From Pseudomonadota bacterium (GTDB taxonomy: Bacteria; Bdellovibrionota; Oligoflexia; Oligoflexales; Oligoflexaceae), in assembly GCA_029556045.1 (NCBI GenBank), contig JAKQGS010000286.1, positions 1 to 6,996 of the forward strand: a DNA stretch of 6,996 nt, read 5' to 3'. Under the pieces are notes generated by a model. It searched no databases and was not told the origin of the DNA. It saw nothing but the letters and a program-made list of their open reading frames with translations. Both the position numbers and the translations under genes were made by a program. Each line of letters opens with the position of its first letter. The stretch's first letter is position 1. This document shows positions 1 to 4,324 of the stretch, piece after piece.

Positions 1-1
1 A

Positions 2-1336
2 CCAAAGATGAAAGCAGGCAAAGGTGGCCTTCTGGTAACCATGGCACCACGGGCCACGGCAGGCCTTCGCCTGACAATGGCCAGGGGCGAGAGTTTGATG
101 CCAGCCTTGTTAGAGCTTCGTTCAGAGGATCCTGATATCAATTGGTCCCCGTATATGGCGGACAACGATCAACAATCGGCAGTGAACGCCCATGGGATTC
201 TGGCCAGAAGCTGGCCTTTCCAGCTCAACCTTCCCCCTGGCCGGTATAAGGTAAGCCTTTTTCGGGGGGATGTGGGGCGCTTTTGTGCCAGCGAGGAGAT
301 TCTGCTGGCGGGTACGCAAAACGAATTAAACTGCTCCATGCCAACCGCAGCCTCGCATCGATCCATTGCCTCGGTCGTCTGGGCTGATCTAGGTCAACCA
401 TTTAACGGGAGGGATATTCCGGACTATCAAGGCCTGCTGGGGGCCGATGTTTTTACAAGCAACGGACGTTCCCTCCCCCAGAAGCAGGATTTAGGGACAA
501 ATACCCGTTTAACCTTGATTCCCACGCTGGAAGTGCAGGATCCAAACCTGGGGGTTGCCCTGCGTGCTTATGGTGTCACGGCGAACCTGATAGAAGAATG
601 GGACGAATATAATATTGTGGGCAAGACGGAGCCTCTCCTGCGCTTTGCCCAGTTTATGAAATCCCGTGGCGGTGGCCGGTTTATGGAGTTGACCTGTCCG
701 GACCCTGCCATGAGTGTGGATGACTATCGTCGCCTGGTGCTAAAATTAGACCCGAATGCATTGCAGATCTTTGGTTGCGGTTCCCCTTCCCAGCAACGTC
801 GCTATCTGTTGATGATGGCCGTGATCCACCAAGGACGAACGCAACCGGTGCATATCACCACAGCTTCGATGGCCCGGGGAGAATTCTTTCGGTATTCATA
901 CCTACCCCAGATTGCCATGGATACCGCGGCGTTTGGCAAAGACATTCCCTCTGTTGAAGGAGTGATGCAATCTTTGCGGGATGGCCGGTTTGCCGTCGGT
1001 GCCGGACTTGCTATGACGATCAAGCCATCTCCCGGACAAACGTCGATTATAACGACCGATGGGGCAAACCTGCGATTTCGCGTGAGACTCCGGGGCCGCC
1101 CCGGAGTGCATCCTCATAAGATATTGGTTTTCAGCGAAACCTCCCTGTTGTTTGCCCGCAGACTACCCACCATGAAGGCAGATGGTAAATTGAACGTGGC
1201 CGTGGATATTCCCCGCAAACACCGTCAGCTCCAGTGGTTGCGGGCGGAAATTCGTGACGCCCAGGAAGTTGTGCTTGCCACCACCAACTTTCTGCCGTTA
1301 AAAGAACAACAAACGCCGGAAAAGGAACAACCATGA
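2..1336 (+). CDS. CehA/McbA-like degenerate PHP-family protein, 5'-truncated by the window
   Basis: The frame is open to the first bases of the window, so this is probably the C-terminal part of a larger protein; the first in-window Met is at base 8 (residue numbers below count from it). Residues about 18-110 look like a carboxypeptidase-regulatory-type beta sandwich ending in the typical LPPGRYKVSLFRG turn. Residues about 118-325 resemble the PHP-like core of CehA/McbA metallohydrolases: GLLGADVFTSNG sits where the family has a G-D-x-x-x-x-T-D-H strand, LIPTLEVQDP where it has I-P-G-x-E-x-T, and LRDGRFAVGAGLAMTI matches the L-R-x-G-R-x-F-V-x-x-G-P segment. A C-terminal beta-rich part follows (about 335-430). 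The H-x-H and T-D-H metal ligands are absent, so I infer a non-catalytic or binding role. The stop overlaps the hpt start (ATGA), indicating translational coupling. The family assignment rests on motif resemblance only. Confidence 0.6.
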   Translation, partial: PKMKAGKGGLLVTMAPRATAGLRLTMARGESLMPALLELRSEDPDINWSPYMADNDQQSAVNAHGILARSWPFQLNLPPGRYKVSLFRGDVGRFCASEEILLAGTQNELNCSMPTAASHRSIASVVWADLGQPFNGRDIPDYQGLLGADVFTSNGRSLPQKQDLGTNTRLTLIPTLEVQDPNLGVALRAYGVTANLIEEWDEYNIVGKTEPLLRFAQFMKSRGGGRFMELTCPDPAMSVDDYRRLVLKLDPNALQIFGCGSPSQQRRYLLMMAVIHQGRTQPVHITTASMARGEFFRYSYLPQIAMDTAAFGKDIPSVEGVMQSLRDGRFAVGAGLAMTIKPSPGQTSIITTDGANLRFRVRLRGRPGVHPHKILVFSETSLLFARRLPTMKADGKLNVAVDIPRKHRQLQWLRAEIRDAQEVVLATTNFLPLKEQQTPEKEQP

Positions 1337-1857
1337 TCGGCCCGATGAAAAAGCTTTTTGATCGCCAAACCATCCAGCACCGAGTTGCAGATCTTGGGCA
1401 GGAAATAAGCCGGGATTACCATCAAGATGAGATGTTGGTGGTGGGTATCCTGAATGGTGCTTTTATTTTTATGGCGGATCTGGTGCGGGCCATAAATCGT
1501 CCGGTGCATGTTGACTTCATGGAAGCCCATAGTTATGTGGGTATGGAATCTACCGGCACCATTAAACTATACAGTGATCTGAAGACTGATATTTCCGGCC
1601 GCCACGTTTTGCTAGTGGAAGACATCGTGGATACTGGGCATACGATTGCCTACCTGCACGAACAGCTGACGCAAAGGGGGCCGGCCTCCCTTAAAATATG
1701 CACACTGCTGTCCAAACCCGCCAAACACAATCTTCACCATCTCCTGAACTATGTTGGTTTTGAGATCAGCAACGAATTTGTGGTGGGCTACGGTTTGGAC
1801 TTTGATGGCCGCTTTCGCGAATTACCGGATATCATGCAGGTGGTGGCATCATCTTAG
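1333..1857 (+). CDS. hpt: Hypoxanthine phosphoribosyltransferase
   Basis: This cytosolic purine-salvage enzyme joins hypoxanthine (and often guanine) to PRPP, giving IMP or GMP plus pyrophosphate. The 174 residues match the usual bacterial length of about 175-180. Visible motifs are the PPi-binding loop VGILNGAFIF (37-46), the flexible active-site loop with the Ser-Tyr pair at 67-68, and the PRPP-binding signature VLLVEDIVDTGHT (92-104) with acidic E96-D97 and the likely catalytic base D100. The purine-contacting lysine is probably K128 in LLSKPAKH, followed by the conserved tail FVVGYGLDFDGRFRELPDI (149-167). The start at 1333 is supported by AAGGA at 1322-1326, six bases upstream; an ATG at 1345 is a less likely alternative. 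The gene overlaps the end of the upstream PHP-like gene by four bases and is therefore probably cotranscribed and coupled with it. It converges on the next gene with only three bases between stops. Confidence 0.95.
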   Translation: MIGPMKKLFDRQTIQHRVADLGQEISRDYHQDEMLVVGILNGAFIFMADLVRAINRPVHVDFMEAHSYVGMESTGTIKLYSDLKTDISGRHVLLVEDIVDTGHTIAYLHEQLTQRGPASLKICTLLSKPAKHNLHHLLNYVGFEISNEFVVGYGLDFDGRFRELPDIMQVVASS

Positions 1858-1860
1858 AAG

Positions 1861-2406
1861 TCATTTGTGCACAAGGTCTGACCAATCGATCACAAAAGGG
1901 GTACCTTGCAGTTTTTGAATATGCCAATGATCGTCGATCCGCAGATTGTGTTCCGTTAACAATTCTCGTAGCTGCTTTTTTTGCATCGACAATTCCGGGT
2001 GATCTTCGGCAGCCGACAGAGCCTCCGGGATTTCAGGCATGACATAAGCTGCGCAGCCATTATCCAGCAAAAAAGAGCGCATCGGCGGTACCAATGGCCA
2101 ATTCTGGCCTCCGACCTTAGATATCAAGTGGACCCATTGTTCCCACCGCAGGGCATTAACGTCCGCTTCTAATCGATGGGTGACACTCAGAGCCAGCGAT
2201 AAGAGACCTGTGCGGCGAATGCCGTATGTCGTAAAATGGCGACCTGACCCCAAAAGTACCACTCCTGGAATGGGCGTTTCCGATGCTAGGCGTCTGGCGT
2301 AATCCCGCATCAGGCTCTCATCATAGGAACGGACGAACTGACGGTGGATGTGAGAAGCCATATGGTAACCCCATCTGCGGATATGAAGACCCTCTGATTT
2401 TAACAT
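1861..2406 (-). CDS. Hypothetical protein with faint kinase-like fold signatures
   Basis: I do not recognise this 181-residue protein by family. It has no signal peptide or membrane segment and is rich in His, Arg and Leu. Three places recall a small protein-kinase or aminoglycoside-phosphotransferase-type fold. These are a glycine-rich segment LLGSGRHFTTYGI (51-63), a hinge-like strand CAAYVMPEI (118-126), and an end segment L-R-I-D-D-H-W-H-I followed by GTPFVIDWSDL (168-178), which is placed like the catalytic and metal-binding loops (D174 as the DFG-type Asp). The ATP-positioning lysine of the first lobe and a clear HxD motif are not visible, so any kinase activity is doubtful. An in-frame TGA lies three codons upstream of the ATG at 2406, so that is the longest possible form. 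The AAAGGG before it is only one base from the ATG; Met16 (base 2361), with GGGG about nine bases upstream, is a plausible alternative. It is convergent with hpt. Confidence 0.7.
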   Translation of the reverse strand: MLKSEGLHIRRWGYHMASHIHRQFVRSYDESLMRDYARRLASETPIPGVVLLGSGRHFTTYGIRRTGLLSLALSVTHRLEADVNALRWEQWVHLISKVGGQNWPLVPPMRSFLLDNGCAAYVMPEIPEALSAAEDHPELSMQKKQLRELLTEHNLRIDDHWHIQKLQGTPFVIDWSDLVHK

Positions 2407-2539
2407 GCCCTTTCAGTAGCCATCTGCACCCTGACAAAAAGTTGCACAGAGGGTGTCCGTGTCATTGACAGATCGGGGCTTTGACCCTCACGACAGAATA
2501 ATTAGTAAAAACAATATATTGAATGTTTGCTTGACGATG

Positions 2540-2560
2540 ACTGTCATGCAAAACGACAGT
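2540..2560. promoter_or_regulatory. Inverted repeat, candidate upstream activating sequence
   Basis: The arms ACTGTC and GACAGT form a perfect 6-bp inverted repeat around a 9-base spacer. Its centre lies about 157 bp before the transcription start predicted from the sigma-54 promoter. Sites for AAA+ enhancer-binding proteins are typically found 80-200 bp upstream. Further GACAG half-sites on the same side (2467, 2492) support a multi-site operator. The spacing differs by one base from the NifA pattern TGT-N10-ACA (here TGT-N11-ACA), so the activator is unknown. Its assignment as an activator site is inference. Confidence 0.4.
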
Positions 2561-2680
2561 GCGACATGTGAGTGCTGGGGCCAGCGGATTAAAAAATTTG
2601 CGTCCCCGTCGAATTTTCTTCATAAATTAAAGTGACTTGAACTATATTGAGCCGACCCATCCCGGGCCGACACCGGAGCC

Positions 2681-2696
2681 TGGCACGTCCCTTGCT
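2681..2696 (+). promoter_or_regulatory. Sigma-54 (RpoN) -24/-12 promoter
   Basis: The sequence TGGCACG-TCCC-TTGCT matches the sigma-54 consensus TGGCACG-N4-TTGCW at every specified position, with GG at 2682-2683 and GC at 2694-2695, exactly 12 bases apart. Transcription would start near 2707, giving a leader of about 79 bases before the ATG at 2786. No good sigma-70 pair was seen nearer the gene; TTCATA at 2619-2624 with TATATT at 2643-2648 is a weak alternative. Such promoters need an ATP-hydrolysing enhancer-binding activator. Confidence 0.8.
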
Positions 2697-2771
2697 CCAG
2701 ATACACTGAGACGGTCAGAAGGTGACTTAGTCCCCTCTAACCAGAACCTGTTAAAGTGTGATCGATGCCGC

Positions 2772-2778
2772 TAAGGAG
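2772..2778 (+). promoter_or_regulatory. Strong Shine-Dalgarno for the 72-residue gene
   Basis: TAAGGAG lies seven bases before the ATG at 2786. It is the best ribosome binding site in the window and strongly supports that short frame as a real, well-translated gene. Confidence 0.85.
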
Positions 2779-2785
2779 ATGAAGC

Positions 2786-3004
2786 ATGCAGAATTCTTCT
2801 GAAATGAACCAAGACAAGGTGATCTCGCTCTTCGGCAAAAAAGCCGAAAAAAAAGAGGACAAAACCAAAGAAGAAACAAAAGACGAAGGTCTTTCGTTTG
2901 CTGAAATCATGCGTCGTAATGCGGAAAACGCCGATCGCCTGAAAAAAGAACGGGCCAAAGCCAACCAAGGCGTTATCAAATCCTACCGTCTCAAGCCTCG
3001 CTAA
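2786..3004 (+). CDS. Small highly charged protein of unknown function (72 aa)
   Basis: I do not recognise this protein. It has no membrane segment or signal peptide and is probably cytoplasmic. The layout is a short polar start, a hydrophobic patch KVISLFGKK (11-19), a very Lys/Glu-rich linker (about 18-34), and then a probable helix LSFAEIMRRNAENADRLKK (36-54) ending in a basic tail with KSYRLKPR. This could be a short binding motif on a flexible tether joined to a helical domain. Evidence that it is real: an ideal TAAGGAG site seven bases upstream and a near-perfect sigma-54 promoter about 90 bp before the start. The linker is coded by A-rich sequence with runs of six and eight A. The next small gene, on the same strand 124 bp downstream, shares the hydrophobic-then-basic N-terminal pattern. 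The two may be functionally linked or cotranscribed, but their function is unknown. Confidence 0.8.
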   Translation: MQNSSEMNQDKVISLFGKKAEKKEDKTKEETKDEGLSFAEIMRRNAENADRLKKERAKANQGVIKSYRLKPR

Positions 3005-3009
3005 TCCGA

Positions 3010-3027
3010 GCCCCGGCCTGACGGGGC
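3010..3027 (+). other. GC-rich hairpin between the two small genes
   Basis: The arms GCCCCG (3010-3015) and CGGGGC (3022-3027) form a perfect 6-bp stem with a 6-base loop, starting six bases after the stop of the 72-residue gene. No T-tract follows, so it is not a classic intrinsic terminator. It could partly stop transcription or protect the 3' end of the first message, giving the two genes unequal expression. Confidence 0.5.
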
Positions 3028-3128
3028 ACGTTAATGCCTAGTCCGATTGATTGACATCGAGTTCCCTGTGTTGCTGAAGCTGTTTTCCTTTTGCTGAACT
3101 GAACCTGCTGCTGAAAGAGAGTAATGTC

Positions 3129-3398
3129 ATGAGTCAGAATGATTCCAAGTCCCCCAATGTTTTTGACCTGCAAAAATTCCGCGCCAAAAAAGATCTGGAA
3201 AAGGATATGGCCCACGGTGGTCGTAAACCCCTCTACATCAGCTACCTCGACGGCCAGGTCAAGGGTAGCCCTCACTTTCAGCGTCATGATTCGGAAGATT
3301 TTGGTGAGCGCCTGCAGCGTATTAAATCAAGCCTGGAGCGCATCAACCAGCTAATGGCGGATCTGAAAAAAGTCACGAAAGACAACGGTAAACACTAG
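3129..3398 (+). CDS. Small charged protein of unknown function (89 aa)
   Basis: I do not recognise this protein. It is hydrophilic, with no signal peptide or membrane segment. Residues 10-21 (NVFDLQKFRAKK) form a short hydrophobic motif running into lysines, comparable with KVISLFGKK of the preceding small protein. A middle part (about 30-52) holds a strand-like KPLYISYLDGQVKGSPHF. Residues 57-85 are a predicted amphipathic helix with coiled-coil character (heptad-like L62, I65, L69, I72, L75, L79), so self-association or partner binding is likely. The start at 3129 has AGAGAG at 3116-3121, seven bases upstream. An ATG at 3124 opens only a two-codon frame (Met-Ser-stop) whose TGA overlaps this ATG. 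The leader has three TGCTGAA repeats. The gene ends ten bases before the stop of the convergent response-regulator gene. It may be cotranscribed from the sigma-54 promoter upstream; no convincing promoter of its own was seen. Confidence 0.8.
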   Translation: MSQNDSKSPNVFDLQKFRAKKDLEKDMAHGGRKPLYISYLDGQVKGSPHFQRHDSEDFGERLQRIKSSLERINQLMADLKKVTKDNGKH

Positions 3399-3408
3399 AA
3401 GTCATCCA

Positions 3409-4080
3409 TCAAGCTTCCACAAAGCCATGGCGGATCGCATACCGCGTCAGGTCGATTTGACTGCGCAGATCAAGTTTTTCCATAATATTGGCTTTGTGAC
3501 GATCCACTGTTTTCACACTGATGTGCAATGTTTTGGCGATTTCCTTGGCGGTCATGGCTCTGGCCACGCAGCACAGGACATCGATTTCACGGGGGCTGAG
3601 GGGATGATCGTGGCTGGCATCGCGGCCCACATCCAATAAAGGCCTCTTGCGGGCTCGCCGACGGGGTAATCCAGAAAAATATTCATGTCCCTGTGACACC
3701 GTGCGAATTGCCTCAGCAATCGCCATGCTCCCGTCCATCTTGGATATCAGCCCAGCTGCACCCACCTTGCGGGCCTGCTCAAAATTACCCTGTGTATCGT
3801 AGGCCGTGATGAACAGCACCCTTGTTTCGGGCCTTATCAATTTGACTTTGCCGGCGAGGGGAAACGTTGGTCCCTCCATTTCGATGTCCAGCAATACGAC
3901 ATCCGGCGAATGGGTTTTCACAAGATCCAAAGTCTGACTGGAATCGCCGCTATCGGCAACCACGTCAATATCGGGCTCCCGCTCTATCAGGTGAATCAAG
4001 CCTTCGCGCACAACGGGGTGGTCATCCATCACTAGAACTTTTAGAGCGCCCATTTTTTTTCGATCACTTTCTTGTGTCAT
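3409..4080 (-). CDS. NarL/FixJ-family two-component response regulator
   Basis: This is a 223-residue cytosolic DNA-binding regulator activated by phosphotransfer from a sensor kinase. The receiver domain spans about residues 13-130: acidic pocket D19-D20 in VLVMDDHPVVREGL, phosphoacceptor D65 in VVLLDIEME, T92 in ITAYD and K114 in GLISK. The usual Pro after the D65 loop (M-P-G) is Glu here. A basic linker (about 138-150) leads to a LuxR-type helix-turn-helix (160-220) with LSPREIDVLCCVARAMTAKE and a recognition helix around HISVKTVDRHKANIMEKL. No sensor kinase lies in the window, so it is an orphan here. The start at 4080 has a poor ribosome binding site; Met10 (base 4053) is an alternative, but the receiver begins at about residue 13 in either case. 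The subfamily (for example NarL, UvrY or FixJ-like) cannot be decided. It has no AAA+ domain, so it cannot itself activate the nearby sigma-54 promoter. Confidence 0.93.
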   Translation of the reverse strand: MTQESDRKKMGALKVLVMDDHPVVREGLIHLIEREPDIDVVADSGDSSQTLDLVKTHSPDVVLLDIEMEGPTFPLAGKVKLIRPETRVLFITAYDTQGNFEQARKVGAAGLISKMDGSMAIAEAIRTVSQGHEYFSGLPRRRARKRPLLDVGRDASHDHPLSPREIDVLCCVARAMTAKEIAKTLHISVKTVDRHKANIMEKLDLRSQIDLTRYAIRHGFVEA

Positions 4081-4149
4081 TATGTCTGCCGTGAATATCT
4101 GTTATTTATGCTCAAAATGATTAACAGCTTGACGCCTGTGATGCAATTC

Positions 4150-4161
4150 GGTGAAATCACC
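4150..4161. promoter_or_regulatory. Short palindrome upstream of the response-regulator gene
   Basis: GGTGA-AA-TCACC is a perfect 5-bp-arm palindrome about 70 bp before the response-regulator start, with partly symmetric flanks. It may be an operator, possibly for autoregulation. No convincing sigma-70 promoter could be matched to it. Confidence 0.3.
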
Positions 4162-4174
4162 CAAATTCAAACAT

Positions 4175-4192
4175 TATTATCTGGTGATAATA
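4175..4192. promoter_or_regulatory. AT-rich inverted repeat upstream of the response-regulator gene
   Basis: TATTATC-TGGT-GATAATA has 7-bp perfect arms and lies about 95-112 bp before the response-regulator start. It may be a regulator binding site or a small hairpin. The role is inferred from position only. Confidence 0.3.
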
Positions 4193-4233
4193 TTAGGGGA
4201 AATCGCATTTTTTGGCAAACAGAATGGGGGGCT

Positions 4234-4276
4234 AAAAGAACAAACCCCCTGTCAGTCAAGGCTTTCAGGGGTTTTT
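4234..4276 (-). terminator. Bidirectional intrinsic terminator downstream of topB
   Basis: The arms CCCCTG (4246-4251) and CAGGGG (4266-4271) form a stem with a 14-base loop, extended by A/T pairs around one unpaired C. On the minus strand it is followed by TTTGTTCTTTT, fitting a terminator for topB, whose stop is 35 bp upstream. On the plus strand it is followed by TTTTT, so it can also stop transcription running into topB antisense. A run of six G at 4226-4231 could pair with the same C run (4245-4249) and compete with the terminator. Confidence 0.7.
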
Positions 4277-4290
4277 AACGCATACTGTGA

Positions 4291-4324
4291 CGGTAACATC
4301 TTAAAATTATTTAAGATGTTACCG
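4291..4324. repeat. Perfect 15-bp inverted repeat spanning the topB stop codon
   Basis: The arms at 4291-4305 and 4310-4324 are exact reverse complements (plus-strand left arm CGGTAACATCTTAAA), separated by ATTA. The right arm contains the last codons and the TAA stop of topB. No T-tract follows, so it is not a standard terminator by itself; it may protect the 3' end of the topB mRNA or act with the terminator just beyond. Confidence 0.75.

Larger units (their letters stand above)
2407..2785. other. Long intergenic regulatory region between divergent genes
   Basis: This 379-bp region separates a minus-strand gene from a plus-strand gene and carries no convincing gene. It includes an AT-rich block around 2497-2530, repeated GACAG elements (2467-2471, 2492-2496 and 2555-2559, with the complement CTGTC at 2541-2545), a CACCCT/AGGGTG inverted repeat (2427-2432 and 2450-2455), and the sigma-54 promoter described separately. 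A weak sigma-70-like pair on the minus strand (TTCAAT at 2523-2518 and TATTCT at 2500-2495, 17-base spacer) could serve the upstream minus-strand gene. The only plus-strand reading frame here (2453-2635) has no credible ribosome binding site or protein-like composition and was not called. Confidence 0.6.

Noticed and set aside
2453..2635. A 60-residue plus-strand frame in the long intergenic region.
   Set aside because: No ribosome binding site, no protein-like composition, and it covers the candidate operator elements.
2819..2833. KVISLF in the 72-residue protein as a sliding-clamp-binding motif.
   Set aside because: It resembles QLSLF only in the last three residues. The defining Gln is absent at the proper position, so the resemblance is too weak to call.
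3023..3038. A second possible sigma-54 element before the 89-residue gene (GG at 3024-3025 and GC at 3036-3037, 12 bases apart).
   Set aside because: Only the GG/GC spacing fits. The flanking consensus bases are missing, and the site overlaps the GC-rich hairpin.
1855..3405. The identical 10-mer TAGAAGTCAT at the stop of hpt (1855-1864) and of the 89-residue gene (3396-3405), both at convergent gene ends.
   Set aside because: Ten bases anchored on a TAG stop is short, there is no symmetry or extended match around it, and two copies can easily be chance. It would only matter if the motif were enriched at convergent junctions genome-wide.
4072..4278. Plus-strand frames in the region between the response regulator and topB.
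   Set aside because: They have no ribosome binding site, run through the terminator hairpin, and look like chance frames in AT-rich intergenic DNA.
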